Assembly (NCBI RefSeq): GCF_003259335.1 | Contig: NZ_QLLL01000002.1 | Location: 124,001-188,000, forward strand | Direction of reading: 5' to 3' | DNA length: 64,000 bases | Origin: Chitinophaga skermanii | Lineage (GTDB): Bacteria > Bacteroidota > Bacteroidia > Chitinophagales > Chitinophagaceae | In this document: positions 54,233 to 64,000 of the stretch, piece after piece | Layout of the letters: each line of letters starts with the position of its first letter | How positions within the stretch are numbered: position 1 is the stretch's first letter | Program-made: the position numbers and the translations under genes | Notes under the pieces: generated by a model | What the model was told of the DNA's origin: nothing | Databases searched by the model: none | What the model saw: the letters and a program-made list of their open reading frames with translations, nothing else

Positions 54233-55294
54233 TTATAATTTCAACAATTGCTCTTCGGAGATATGTTGACGAATGATATGACCCTTTTTATCGATTAAAA
54301 ATGTAGCAGGCAAGGTGGCTACTTTGTAATCTTTCACAGCTTCACTTTTCATCGCGTTGTTTGTGCGTAATTGCAGCCATGGAATTTTGTCGGCTTCAAC
54401 CGCCTTACGCCATGCCTCCTCTTTTTCATCTACAGAAATCGACACCACCACAATACCTTTTTGCTTGATCTTATCATATATCTTTGCGAGCTTCCTATTG
54501 GTAGCACGGCAAGGCGTGCACCAAGAAGCCCAAAAATCGATCAATACATATTCATGCGATTCTAACAAGGTATGTAGAGAAACAGTGCTTCCATCTATGG
54601 CTGTTAGGCTAAAATTCGGCGCCGGTTGCCCTACCATTTTATTCGCTTGTAACACTTGTTGCTGCGCCAATAGTTTATCGTACGTGGCGCCAGCCTGTGG
54701 GTACTTTTTAAAAGCCGGCAATAACTTATTTATATCTTCCTCTCTCCACAGGTTACCATAATTATAGGCGCTCCATGCACCGGCAATATCTCCAGCATGT
54801 TGTAAACAGAACTTCACCCGTGCTTCCATTACTTTTGCAGCAGCTTTATTCCCTTCTTCCCCGGCACGTAACTTTTCATCCAAATCCTGTGACTTTGCAT
54901 AAGCATTCCCCCACATTTGCCAATTCTTCTCCAATGGCTTAACTACTGCTTCAAATGATTTTAATGCCTGTAGCTGCTTCCCCCCTTTTAGCTGGATAGA
55001 AGAACCGGGTAAAATATCTATCACCACTTCACCCTCGTTCGAAAAAACCGTTGCATTGGCAAATGGAGCACGCATGCTAATACTGTAAACAGCAGGCAGC
55101 GAATCCTTCATTTCAAATGAAGCCGCACCCTCTTGCAAGAAAACGGTATCAACGAAGGTTCGTTTAGGCCAATCGCGGTAGATCGTTATTTTAGTACCGG
55201 CTTTGTGAATAGCGGAATGAATTTGCACTTTTTGGGCAATAGCTGTTTGCGCCATGCCAAGAAGCAGCAAAGCCATGCAGGTTATCTTTTGCAT
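54233..55294 (-). CDS. TlpA-like disulfide reductase with DUF4369-like N terminus
   Basis: 353 residues. Signal peptide (ending TAIAQ), an N-terminal beta-rich DUF4369-like region (about 22-130), a helical middle, and a TlpA/AhpC-type thioredoxin domain with WASWCTPCRATN (CTPC). The cis-Pro segment is near ATLPATFLID. It is typical of Bacteroidota SusCD loci with peptidase genes and probably keeps envelope thiols reduced. It starts 66 bases downstream of SusD, after an attenuator-like hairpin. Confidence 0.9.
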   Translation of the reverse strand: MQKITCMALLLLGMAQTAIAQKVQIHSAIHKAGTKITIYRDWPKRTFVDTVFLQEGAASFEMKDSLPAVYSISMRAPFANATVFSNEGEVVIDILPGSSIQLKGGKQLQALKSFEAVVKPLEKNWQMWGNAYAKSQDLDEKLRAGEEGNKAAAKVMEARVKFCLQHAGDIAGAWSAYNYGNLWREEDINKLLPAFKKYPQAGATYDKLLAQQQVLQANKMVGQPAPNFSLTAIDGSTVSLHTLLESHEYVLIDFWASWCTPCRATNRKLAKIYDKIKQKGIVVVSISVDEKEEAWRKAVEADKIPWLQLRTNNAMKSEAVKDYKVATLPATFLIDKKGHIIRQHISEEQLLKL

Positions 55295-55307
55295 CAGATA
55301 GGATTTT

Positions 55308-55342
55308 AAAAAAGCCGGCAGCTTTGCAATAGCTGCACGGCT
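55308..55342 (-). terminator. Partial terminator after SusD
   Basis: Stem 55313-55322/55332-55342 with one bulge (minus strand AGCCGTGCAGC...GCTGCCGGCT), followed on the minus strand by TTTTTT. It lies between the SusD and TlpA genes and could set SusCD above the downstream genes. Confidence 0.7.
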
Positions 55343-55360
55343 ATGTTATAGTTGGTTAAG

Positions 55361-56746
55361 TTATCGTGGATTGGGAACGATGTTGGAATTGATAGCGCTA
55401 ATTTTTGGACTAATTTCCATCAAGTAACGGTTATCTAATGCAGGCAAAGTATATATAGTACCTTTGTACACACGCTTTAATTCTTTCCTAAAAGCAGGTT
55501 CACGGTTTAAGCGCTTTAAATCGAATAAACGCAACCCGTGGTACATTAATTCACGGCGACGTTCGTCCAGTACTTTCATCAAACCTTCTTCTTTCGTAGT
55601 AGCAGTTAAATCGGTATAATCGGCCGGTTTAAAACGCTTTTTACGAATGGTATTTAAAATGGTCATGGCTTCACTGGTTTTACCATCACGCGCCAAATAT
55701 TCGGCATTGATCAGCATCATTTCTGTAACTGTAATGCTAGCGTTTAAGCTTCTAGCAAAATAATCTGGTAAAGGACTTGTAGAAGTGGTACCTGTAGACG
55801 TTAAACGGGAAAATGTATATACATATCGAAGATCCTTTTCACCTAGTACATCTAATAAATCTTGGCTAATCATGAAGCCTTGGATAATACCATTTTGGCT
55901 ATTGGTTTTCGTAAAGATGTTTTCTGGCCACTGGTCTACGGTAGGTTTATTCGTAACACCGCTCCAAGGCCTGCTTGGATTGGTAAAACTGAACGTATTA
56001 TAATCGAGAATCGTGTTATTGTATGACAATGCTACGTTTGCAGCCTTTGCAGCTTCGCTGTAATTGCCCATGTAGAAGTAAACACGTGCTAACAAAGCGT
56101 ATGCTGCTGCTTTACCCGGGTGCACATAGTTTTTACCGAATGTTTGAAAGCTGGGTTCTGCAATGGCTTCTTCCAAATCTTTTAATACTTGTGCATACAC
56201 ATCGAATACAGTAGCACGAGCATGCTTGGCTTCTAAATCTGGCTTCAACACCAAAGGCACCGCCAAATCTGTTTTAGCGGTAGCAGCTTGATAATCGCTA
56301 CCATATTGCATAGCTAATTGGAAGTGGTAATAAGCACGGTGCACTTTCGCTTCTGCTTCTAAACGTTTGCGATCTGGGTTAGTGGCATCGGCAGCCTTGG
56401 GTAAGTTTTCCAACACTAAGTTACACACGTAAATGTTTGGATACGACTTATTCCATTCAGCATCATCTTCCTCTGCTTTATAGGTTTCATTCATCCACAA
56501 GTACAATTTACCTGTACGATACAATAATTGCTCAGTAACCCGGGTATCCGTAAAAGCAACATCGTCCGTCAACAATTCATTATACCCATAAGGCGCATCT
56601 GCCAAAAGAATATCGTTCAAAAACTTCTCGTAATCTGCCACCGTGGTAGGAATGACTACGTTGCGCGGCGTTACTTCTGTAAACTTACTACAGCCCGATT
56701 CAATCACACTAAAAGCAATAAATGTATATAGCAATAATTTCTTCAT
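55361..56746 (-). CDS. RagB/SusD family nutrient-binding lipoprotein
   Basis: 461 residues with a lipobox (VIESGC, Cys19). Helical TPR region (KVHRAYYHFQLAMQYG) and the C-terminal block MLINAEYLARDGK...ILDERRRELMYHGLRLFDLKRL follow the SusD pattern. It lies 10 bases after the SusC stop and pairs with it. The shorter length suggests a different ligand from the SusD at 21616-23208. Confidence 0.93.
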   Translation of the reverse strand: MKKLLLYTFIAFSVIESGCSKFTEVTPRNVVIPTTVADYEKFLNDILLADAPYGYNELLTDDVAFTDTRVTEQLLYRTGKLYLWMNETYKAEEDDAEWNKSYPNIYVCNLVLENLPKAADATNPDRKRLEAEAKVHRAYYHFQLAMQYGSDYQAATAKTDLAVPLVLKPDLEAKHARATVFDVYAQVLKDLEEAIAEPSFQTFGKNYVHPGKAAAYALLARVYFYMGNYSEAAKAANVALSYNNTILDYNTFSFTNPSRPWSGVTNKPTVDQWPENIFTKTNSQNGIIQGFMISQDLLDVLGEKDLRYVYTFSRLTSTGTTSTSPLPDYFARSLNASITVTEMMLINAEYLARDGKTSEAMTILNTIRKKRFKPADYTDLTATTKEEGLMKVLDERRRELMYHGLRLFDLKRLNREPAFRKELKRVYKGTIYTLPALDNRYLMEISPKISAINSNIVPNPR

Positions 56747-56756
56747 GTTTCTATGG

Positions 56757-59700
56757 TTATAGTTCTACGCGAACGGTGAATGTTGTGATTTTAGGAGAAG
56801 GCAAACTATAGGCACCCAATACTGGGTCGATTGCTTCTGGATCGAGGCCGTATTTGTTCTTCGCCCATAATGCTACGTTGTTCATTTGCGCAATAAAATG
56901 TACACCTTTAAAGGCCGACTTGCGCAGTAATGTTGCCGGTAAACTATAGCCTAATTGGATTTCTTTCAAGCGGATAAAATCACCCGGCATTACACTATTC
57001 GAAGAATACAAGGCTACACGTGTTCTACCATCGTACATCATATCATCCGTTCCTTGAATTGAAGGAATATCTGTAGTCAATTCATCGCCCGGTTTTCTCC
57101 AACGGTTGGCGATTTGATAATTCAAATTCCCTGCTCCTGCATATCCATCCATGTTAGGCATTTCTCTTCTCATTACGTTGCCAAAGTTGTAGGTAGCAAA
57201 CACACTCGCGAAGAAATCACGGTAAGTAAATACGTTCGTGAAACCGCCTACATATGGCGCACGGTATACACCACTTACCATTAACGAACTCATTACAGGC
57301 ACTTTAATTTTCTCATCTTTATCACCATATACTAATGGATTACCTTTTTCATCCAAACCCGCCCAACGGTAGCTCCACAAGGTTTCCCGACCGTAACCTT
57401 GTACATAAGGAGTAGTACCAGAAGGGCGATTGCTGGCTGGATTACTATCTGGCAACTTGCTTTCTAATACAATATTTTTATTGTACGCGAAGTTTAACCG
57501 GCTATTCCATCTAAAGTTGCTTTGTTCTATGATATTACCTTGGATATTAAACTCAATCCCTTTATTGCGCATGCTGGCAGCGTTGATTTTCAAGCTTGCA
57601 ACACCTACTGTAGGATCAAGTACGGAAGAGCCAAATAAATCGTAACCGTATTTGTTATACGCATCAATTGTTACTTGCAGGCGATTATTATACATGCCTA
57701 CATCTACCCCTAAGTTCACGGTGCGCGTACGCTCCCAACGAAGTTTCGGGTTGTAATAATTCATCCGCAACGCGAAATCGTTCAAGTTCGCTTGTTGTCG
57801 TTGCGTAGCAACTAATACAGGGGTCGTTGTTTTATCGAAGTTACCCGTTAAACCAACTGTTGCACGGAGCTTTAAGAGCGAAATGTTTTTGATCGTCATG
57901 AAGCTTTCCTGCGCGATATCCCAAGAACCACCGATCGACCATAACGGCGAGCTTCTATATTTCGGATCGGTACCAAACAAGTTGGATTGATCGATACGGT
58001 AACTACCGGTAAAAGTATATTTACCATCGTATGTATAGGCTAGCGTGCTGTAGTAAGAAGCATGGCGGGTATCGTTATAATTGAAGTTGTTGTAGTTCGT
58101 AGCATCATAAATAGGAATAGTTGAGTTATCCCACCAGCGTAAACCACCTTTCAACAATGTTTTTTCATCCACACCCATCCAAGAAAGCAATTGATCGTTG
58201 TACCCATATCTGCGTGTATTATATCCATCGGTCACGAATTTCTTCAATTCCAAACCCGCTAATACATTCACGAAATGCTTTTTATTAAATGTATTCGTGT
58301 AGTTCAACTGCGTTCTGAAAGCCCAGTTAATGGCGTTGCTTTCACTTGTATTCAAAATATTACCTTTCGGCAAGTTGAAGTTGGCAGCATTATTCACCAA
58401 GTTAGCATACTGGTTTAAATGCGTGCGGGTGGCTGTCATACCCGTATCTTGGATATTCTTAACGCTGGTTTTCATTTTATCGTACATGAATGTACCATTC
58501 AACGTTAACCCTTTCACAATCTTCCAATCGGCTACTAACCTTGTTCTCAATTCCATCGATTTGGAATTGTTGCTAGCCAAGCGTGCATCTTGCAAAATAT
58601 TCTTACCGAAATTATAATACCCTTTCTTCATCATCGAATCGTTCGATATGGCGTTGAAGTCGGTATAATCGTACAAGTAATTCCCTTTGTTATCAACCAG
58701 CATTTGGTAAGGTGCCAAATTGCTGATATTCGATGCACTAACAGGACTAGTATACGAATCACTGAACACGGTATTAATGTCGGCACTTATGCGCACTGTA
58801 GGACTCAATTCAAAATCACTACGCGTATTCAATTGCGCGTTGTTCGATTTGTTGCCGATGATTGTATTACGGTTGTAGTCGTATGCGCCAGATACTAAAA
58901 AACGATAACCTTTACCGCCACCAGAAAGTGACAAGTAATGGTTATTTCTAACACCTGTTTGCAATAACAAATCGTTGATCTGTTGCAGGTTCGACAACCT
59001 ACCCAATGAATCGGATTTCGCAGCGTATTCAGATGGCGTAAGTAAGCCTTTATTCAACTTAATTAACAAATCATAAGAAGGCGTATAACCATATTTCGAA
59101 CCTTCCCATCTTTCTGGGAAAATATATTCTTTGTCTAACAATTCTTTATCATAATCTACCATCGTTGCGCTACTGGCCCTACCCAACTTCGCATAATCTG
59201 GCTTCTCTGTAAAGTAGGTGTTCGCAGCATAGCTAATTTTCAACTTGCCTTCTTTCCCTCTTTTGGTGGTAATTACAATTACACCATTCGAAGCAGAAGC
59301 ACCCCAAATAGCTGCCGCAGCAGCATCTTTCAATACATCGATAGTAGCAATGTCATTCATATTTTGCGGCAGTTGCGCCACCTGGAAACCATCTACAATA
59401 ATTAGCGGTGCTGTACGATCTGATTGTAAAGCACTGCCACCCCTAACTTGGATAGAAAGGCCTGTACTAGAACGGTTAGCTACAGTACCAGAAAAACCAT
59501 TGGCCATGGTTAAGCCTGGGATAGCTCCTTCCAATACGCCTGTGAGCGACTGGCTACTTCTTCTTTCAATTTCTTTCTCTGTAATACTAGCGATTGCACC
59601 CGTGGTGTTCTTTTTCGCCAAGGTTTGGTAACCTGTAGACACTACCACTTCTTGAATAGAACGTGCTGCTTGTTTTAAAGTAACGTTTATTTGAGACCGG

Positions 59701-60278
59701 TTATTGGTTTCGAGTTGGGTGGTTTCGTACCCGATATAGCTTAATAAGATAGTGGTGGGTGCATTGTGTAATTGAAGGGTAAAATAACCCCGATCATCTG
59801 TTACGGTAACCGCTGTGCTACCATGCTCGCGGATGGTTACACCCGGCACATACATTACATCGTTACCATCGAAAAGGCCCACGCGGCCCTTTATGATTTT
59901 TTCAGCAGAAGCGGAAGAAGGTGCTACAACTTTCTTGCTCACGCTGATCATGTTATTGTTCTTCTTGAAAGCAAAAGCATACTGATCTGCTAAATATTGT
60001 AACACTTCATCCAAGGTCATTTTCCCGGCTGGAATAGTAATGGTTTCGGTGGTGTTTACCGTGGAACCGCTGTAGTAAAACCGGGCTTTATAAATAGTGG
60101 ACAACTCTTGAAAAGCTTTATCGGCTTGCAAATTGGAAATGTGCACCGCTTTTTTATCCTGCGCGGTCACTTTGCCTGGCAACGACAAGCAAATAATTAG
60201 TAGTAAAAGTGTTAAGGCATGGGCATACTTTCCCCATTGGGTTATCCTAGTGGATAACCGGCGATTCTGACATTTCAT
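56757..60278 (-). CDS. SusC/RagA TonB-linked receptor with STN domain
   Basis: 1173 residues. N-terminal signal, STN domain (VHISNLQADKAFQELSTIYK, about 45-115), carboxypeptidase-D regulatory-like domain (about 128-200), SusC signature EVVVSTGYQTLAKKNTTGA, plug (about 225-340) and barrel. The STN domain suggests signalling to the adjacent FecR. It is followed by SusD, then TlpA-like and amidohydrolase genes, which points to uptake of a peptide-like compound. Confidence 0.95.
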   Translation of the reverse strand: MKCQNRRLSTRITQWGKYAHALTLLLLIICLSLPGKVTAQDKKAVHISNLQADKAFQELSTIYKARFYYSGSTVNTTETITIPAGKMTLDEVLQYLADQYAFAFKKNNNMISVSKKVVAPSSASAEKIIKGRVGLFDGNDVMYVPGVTIREHGSTAVTVTDDRGYFTLQLHNAPTTILLSYIGYETTQLETNNRSQINVTLKQAARSIQEVVVSTGYQTLAKKNTTGAIASITEKEIERRSSQSLTGVLEGAIPGLTMANGFSGTVANRSSTGLSIQVRGGSALQSDRTAPLIIVDGFQVAQLPQNMNDIATIDVLKDAAAAAIWGASASNGVIVITTKRGKEGKLKISYAANTYFTEKPDYAKLGRASSATMVDYDKELLDKEYIFPERWEGSKYGYTPSYDLLIKLNKGLLTPSEYAAKSDSLGRLSNLQQINDLLLQTGVRNNHYLSLSGGGKGYRFLVSGAYDYNRNTIIGNKSNNAQLNTRSDFELSPTVRISADINTVFSDSYTSPVSASNISNLAPYQMLVDNKGNYLYDYTDFNAISNDSMMKKGYYNFGKNILQDARLASNNSKSMELRTRLVADWKIVKGLTLNGTFMYDKMKTSVKNIQDTGMTATRTHLNQYANLVNNAANFNLPKGNILNTSESNAINWAFRTQLNYTNTFNKKHFVNVLAGLELKKFVTDGYNTRRYGYNDQLLSWMGVDEKTLLKGGLRWWDNSTIPIYDATNYNNFNYNDTRHASYYSTLAYTYDGKYTFTGSYRIDQSNLFGTDPKYRSSPLWSIGGSWDIAQESFMTIKNISLLKLRATVGLTGNFDKTTTPVLVATQRQQANLNDFALRMNYYNPKLRWERTRTVNLGVDVGMYNNRLQVTIDAYNKYGYDLFGSSVLDPTVGVASLKINAASMRNKGIEFNIQGNIIEQSNFRWNSRLNFAYNKNIVLESKLPDSNPASNRPSGTTPYVQGYGRETLWSYRWAGLDEKGNPLVYGDKDEKIKVPVMSSLMVSGVYRAPYVGGFTNVFTYRDFFASVFATYNFGNVMRREMPNMDGYAGAGNLNYQIANRWRKPGDELTTDIPSIQGTDDMMYDGRTRVALYSSNSVMPGDFIRLKEIQLGYSLPATLLRKSAFKGVHFIAQMNNVALWAKNKYGLDPEAIDPVLGAYSLPSPKITTFTVRVEL

Positions 60279-60291
60279 AAATTTTGGCTGA

Positions 60292-61311
60292 TTACTTAAT
60301 TAAAACACTCGTAGCATCGGTAAATTGATATTGTTTGTTCACTGCAAAACACAAAACATTCAGTACTGATTGTAATGAATCGTTCCGGAACTTACCCGAA
60401 AACGTTTCCTTCTTCAAATCCACTCCTTCTATATTAATGTCGACATTATAACATGATTCCAATTGCGCCACCACTTCCTCTAACGGCGTATGCTCAAATA
60501 TGATCTCTTCCGTCTTCCACAACGCTAAGGCCGTTTGTTCAAATACTTGCGCCTTACTTTGGTGATGATTAATGGCTGAATTGTAACTCTCCATGGGCAA
60601 GAGATATGTTAGCAATTTTCTATGCTCATTAACTCCTTGTTCCACCTTTACTTTCCCTTGCTCTAACATCACGTGTACATGGCCCGGCGTAACCGTCATT
60701 TTAAACGCTGTACCTAACGCGGTTACCGTATAATCGCCACCCTTTACATCAAATGGTAGGTTAGCTTGCGATTTGATCTTAAAATACCCCGTTCCATTCA
60801 GCACTACATGCCTGTTCTGGGTATTATAACCCGCGTCTATATCCAGGGTACTATGCTTATCCAGGAGTACATATGTGCTATCTGGTAAAAGAATGCTCTT
60901 CCTTGTACTGCCATCTGCACTGTAGTGTAACTGTAAAGGTGCAGATGCAACAGTTGTGGGTATATTACTTTGTTTCGTTGGCCATTTAACAATCACCAAA
61001 ACTGCTATTACAGCAGCCGCAGCGGCAGTACTCCACCAATACAATTGCTTATTTCTTGATCTTGGCTTACTCGTTCGTAAATAATCGTCCATTAATGCCA
61101 TGGCGCCGGCTTTCTCCTTTTCTGCTACCAATAACCAGCCGGTCGACTTTACAATGTCTTCCGCTTCGTTAAAAATATCAGCATGTTCAGGATGTGCCTG
61201 TAACCATTGCCGCCACGAGTGAACATCTTGTTCATGCTCACGTAAGCAATAATTAATAAAAGAAGGCTGTGCGATCAACCACTCAACGGTAACATTGTCC
61301 ATTTTTGGCAC
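60292..61311 (-). CDS. FecR family anti-sigma factor
   Basis: 339 residues. N-terminal cytoplasmic helices (LIAQPSFINYCLREHEQDVHSW), one span (about 89-105), the FecR domain (about 125-225) and the C-terminal STN-contacting part (EEIIFEHTPLEEVVAQLESCY). It lies 13 bases ahead of SusC and 34 bases after the sigma gene. Confidence 0.93.
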   Translation of the reverse strand: MPKMDNVTVEWLIAQPSFINYCLREHEQDVHSWRQWLQAHPEHADIFNEAEDIVKSTGWLLVAEKEKAGAMALMDDYLRTSKPRSRNKQLYWWSTAAAAAVIAVLVIVKWPTKQSNIPTTVASAPLQLHYSADGSTRKSILLPDSTYVLLDKHSTLDIDAGYNTQNRHVVLNGTGYFKIKSQANLPFDVKGGDYTVTALGTAFKMTVTPGHVHVMLEQGKVKVEQGVNEHRKLLTYLLPMESYNSAINHHQSKAQVFEQTALALWKTEEIIFEHTPLEEVVAQLESCYNVDINIEGVDLKKETFSGKFRNDSLQSVLNVLCFAVNKQYQFTDATSVLIK

Positions 61312-61345
61312 CTTTTAATAGTACAGAGGGAAATTGATGATCCTT

Positions 61346-61891
61346 TTACCACAGAAATAAAATATTTTTTTTGCCGATACTCGCGCGAAGCTGCGCAATC
61401 GCCCTGTGGGTAAGGTTATAAACGGTTCTAAGACTGGTATTTTTTGCGTCGGCTATCTCTTGTAGCGACATATGCTTTATAAATCGCCACTCAATTACTT
61501 CCCGCTGGGCAGGCGTTAGTTGCTGTAAAGCTGTTTGGATAAGGCTGTAACGGGTATCGAAGATAGCTTGTTCATCCAGTTCTTCACCCGACAAATTGAT
61601 ATAATCAGTAATATTATCTAAGCGCTTTACTTTACCCCATTGCTCAATTAACCTGCGTTTAAAAGCAGTAAGCAAGTACTTGTCGACATGCACATCACGC
61701 GACAAGTTGTCTTTTTTCTCCCATAGATATATAAAGAAATCGTGTAAACTGTCCTTTACGAAAGCTGTTTCCCCGTCGAGCCAACGGCAGCCCCATACAA
61801 ATAGGCGGGTGTAATACTTGCTGTACAAATCACGGAAAGAGACGTCATCCCCATCACAGAAGCTTTGCCAGGTCTTTACGTCGTCTTGCAT
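61346..61891 (-). CDS. ECF RNA polymerase sigma-70 factor
   Basis: 181 residues. Region 2 (YSKYYTRLFVWGCRWLDGET, SLHDFFIYLWEKKDN) and region 4 (LTPAQREVIEWRFIKHMSLQEIADAKNTSLRTVYNLTHRAI). It heads the FecR-SusC-SusD-TlpA-amidohydrolase locus. Confidence 0.93.
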   Translation of the reverse strand: MQDDVKTWQSFCDGDDVSFRDLYSKYYTRLFVWGCRWLDGETAFVKDSLHDFFIYLWEKKDNLSRDVHVDKYLLTAFKRRLIEQWGKVKRLDNITDYINLSGEELDEQAIFDTRYSLIQTALQQLTPAQREVIEWRFIKHMSLQEIADAKNTSLRTVYNLTHRAIAQLRASIGKKNILFLW

Positions 61892-62053
61892 GCTGATGAA
61901 TCTAAAAGCGGAAAAATGTTTATCAAACAGGAAATAAAGATATTTGATTTTTATTGTTCCTCCGCCAAGAAAATTTATGAATGGCCAAGACGCCGGGTGA
62001 TTGTCGTAGCTTTATAAAAATTTATTATCCTTCTGATCAGTATACAAAGAATC

Positions 62054-62078
62054 CCCGGTACCGCTAAGCAATACCGGG
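62054..62078 (-). terminator. Weak terminator of the barrel gene
   Basis: CCCGGTA (62054-62060) pairs with TACCGGG (62072-62078). The tail on the minus strand (GATTCTTTG) is only partly U-rich. Confidence 0.4.
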
Positions 62079-62099
62079 TTTCGATAGGATTCAATACCT

Positions 62100-64000
62100 T
62101 TAATGAGCCCTGCTTTTCTCGTCCTCGTTCCCTGCCTCGCGCTGTTTCGTACTTATTTTATGGTTCCCCATTTTGTAACTGATCGACACTCTAAAGCCGC
62201 GGCTATCTCCATAACTACGTACCGTATTCTTGATGTTATTAGAATAATAAGCAATCAAAGGGCGCTGCGCATTCAATAGATCTTCGCCCGTTACGGTTAA
62301 TGTCAATTTCTTATCCATCAATAAAAACTTCATTGACACATCCAATATATGCATAGTAGAAATATGGAAAATTTGATAACGCCCGGGTAACTGTACCGCA
62401 TAATTGATACCCAAAAACGCCGTCTTCCCCTTGTTCATCGTAAAATCATTATTACTATAGATGTAGGCATTATAACCATCAATCGATTGAATAAAGCTGC
62501 TGCGCGATTGTACATTTTGATAGTTCACATTTAAGCCGGTAAAGCTATTCCACCAATGCAAAGTATTGAAGTTGTAATACGTCGACACGCCCAATTGGTA
62601 AGTATTCGCATAGTTCACAGGCGTTTGCTTTGTAATATTGGTGGTACTATCTACGATCGACAATTGCTGTCCAAAATCCGTTACCTGTGAATAATACAAG
62701 TTGCTCACCCACTTTTGCTTGTGCACATAAGAAAACTCGGTATTATCGATATAAGAAGGTTGTAAGAAAGGATTACCTGCTGAATAGAAATACGGGCTGG
62801 TGCGAATTACGAAGGGGTTCAAGTAATCGAAATCCGGGCGGCGAATACGGCGACTATAGCTAAGCGAATACGAATGATCGTTGCTAGGCGCATATGTAAT
62901 AAAAGCTGTTGGAAACAAGCGCGTATAATTGTTTGTATTGGTTTGATCTAAGTTTTTAGAATAACCTTTGGTTTGCGTAGCCTCCATCCGTAAGCCTAAC
63001 TGCATTTCCCATTTCGAATGCAGTTTTTTATTTGCCGAGAAATACAGTGCTTCGTTATGCTCCTTATAATTAAAAATATTCGACTGATCAACATTCGGTA
63101 CCGTTGTACCCGTATGATGATCGAAAACCGCTAAATCATTGTTGGTATTGGTATATGAAACCCTACCGCCTACGCTAATATTGGCCCATTTATAGGGTAA
63201 GCTTATATCAGCTTTAGCAGAATAGTTGTCGATTTTATTGACGTTGGTATTGGTAGATGAAAAGAAGGTATTGTTTTCAATTTGCTTACTATCGTTGAGT
63301 TCGTTACCGGCAAAGAAGCGGTTATCGTGCTTTTTGTAGGAAAAATAATCCATATCGATGGTAATGCTTTTCCCGGTTGAGTCCAATGTAATAGCATGGT
63401 ACCAGTTTACACTGTTCATCTTTGGCTTATTGGCTGATTGCGCAGTGGTAGCAATAAAACCTTTGGCTACCTGCGTTTGGGGATCTATTATACTGGTGAA
63501 TGGTGCATTATTGGCATCCCGATCTGAAAAACTACCTAAATATTTAACACCGGTTGTCCACTTAGATGTTAGCTTATAATCAACCCCTACACTGGTACTC
63601 AACCCACTTTCTGTAGATGTAGTACGTACATGTTGTAACCAATGTGCTGAAGGGTATAATATGGCTTGGTCTGAAGTGGTACGTAACTGTTGTTGACTTT
63701 TACTAATAGAAGCCTGTACCGCTAATTGCCGGTGGTTATAAGTAAATAATGCTTGGAAGTTACTGCCAGCATAGGTTTTTTGAATATAAGATCCTCCAAT
63801 ATTGGCCATCCAAGAATTTGCCTTTGCTTTCTTTAATTTAATATTGATAAGACCGTTGTTACCCTCTGCCTCGTATTGCGCAGGCGGTGTAGTAATTACT
63901 TCAATGCTCTTTATATGATCTGCCGGGATCGATTTTAGAAAGGTGGCTACATCCTCTTGCGACATTCTTTGTAAACGGTCGTCAATCATCACCAATACCT
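62100..64000 (-). CDS. Outer-membrane beta-barrel receptor, N-terminal part missing
   Basis: The frame runs off the end of the window (VLVMIDDRLQRM... from base 63998 down), so only the C-terminal ~630 residues are seen. The visible part holds the plug end (IPADHIKSIEVITTPPAQYEAEGNNGLINI) and a TonB-type barrel; the pattern fits the outer-membrane beta-barrel family (CarboxypepD_reg plus barrel). No SusD gene follows, so it is unlike the SusC loci. Substrate unknown. Confidence 0.88.
   Translation of the reverse strand, partial: VLVMIDDRLQRMSQEDVATFLKSIPADHIKSIEVITTPPAQYEAEGNNGLINIKLKKAKANSWMANIGGSYIQKTYAGSNFQALFTYNHRQLAVQASISKSQQQLRTTSDQAILYPSAHWLQHVRTTSTESGLSTSVGVDYKLTSKWTTGVKYLGSFSDRDANNAPFTSIIDPQTQVAKGFIATTAQSANKPKMNSVNWYHAITLDSTGKSITIDMDYFSYKKHDNRFFAGNELNDSKQIENNTFFSSTNTNVNKIDNYSAKADISLPYKWANISVGGRVSYTNTNNDLAVFDHHTGTTVPNVDQSNIFNYKEHNEALYFSANKKLHSKWEMQLGLRMEATQTKGYSKNLDQTNTNNYTRLFPTAFITYAPSNDHSYSLSYSRRIRRPDFDYLNPFVIRTSPYFYSAGNPFLQPSYIDNTEFSYVHKQKWVSNLYYSQVTDFGQQLSIVDSTTNITKQTPVNYANTYQLGVSTYYNFNTLHWWNSFTGLNVNYQNVQSRSSFIQSIDGYNAYIYSNNDFTMNKGKTAFLGINYAVQLPGRYQIFHISTMHILDVSMKFLLMDKKLTLTVTGEDLLNAQRPLIAYYSNNIKNTVRSYGDSRGFRVSISYKMGNHKISTKQREAGNEDEKSRAH

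Overview
The window reads as a chromosome segment of a Bacteroidota bacterium, most likely of the Chitinophaga type. Three SusC/RagA-SusD or TonB-receptor loci are each headed by an ECF sigma factor, there is a GLPGLI protein, TAnnTTTG-type (-7) promoters replace the sigma-70 -10 box, and Shine-Dalgarno sites are weak. GC content looks moderate, with no rRNA and one tRNA.

Layout. 1-3758 (+): the end of a Ter-type stress locus (PP2C phosphatase, kinase with zinc ribbon, TerC). 3839-9963 (-): a xenosiderophore/iron uptake operon resembling XusABC (ECF sigma, short anti-sigma, TonB receptor, DUF4374 lipoprotein, PepSY membrane protein). 10235-13949 (+): ordinary genes (small membrane protein, GreA-like factor, beta-propeller, AraC regulator plus SDR with a degenerate active site). 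14169-19643: a mobile island with a truncated conjugation coupling protein, a two-gene trypsin-like protease plus PIN-like/SEC-C module, and a large serine recombinase whose 3' end is read antisense through a tRNA-Lys gene. 19806-28055 (-): metallophosphoesterase, then SusD, SusC, FecR and sigma. 28404-35318: mixed single genes (retropepsin-like protease, sterol desaturase family, hydrolase, YdeI-like, TlpA-like, serine hydrolase, HAAS/PadR pair). 36030-40783 (-): GLPGLI and outer-membrane receptor operon with its own sigma factor. 40888-50405 (-): a seven-gene RiPP cluster. 50488-52344: S41 peptidase. 52962-61891 (-): a second FecR/sigma-controlled SusCD locus with TlpA-like and amidohydrolase genes. 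62100-64000: the 3' part of another outer-membrane beta-barrel gene.

The most interesting system is the RiPP cluster: a 69-residue Ser/Cys-rich precursor with one core Trp, a radical SAM/SPASM maturase, a cytoplasmic subtilisin-like protease, an ABC exporter, a DUF6734-like GT-A protein, a flavin-dependent halogenase with its catalytic motifs intact, and a GT2 glycosyltransferase. All lie on one strand with short gaps or overlaps. A strong hairpin with a U-rich tail lies between precursor and maturase and would favour precursor over enzyme transcripts. I infer an exported, halogenated and glycosylated radical-SAM peptide; no product is proven by sequence alone. The second candidate is the protease plus PIN/SEC-C pair on the mobile island, possibly a protease-linked nuclease defence module.
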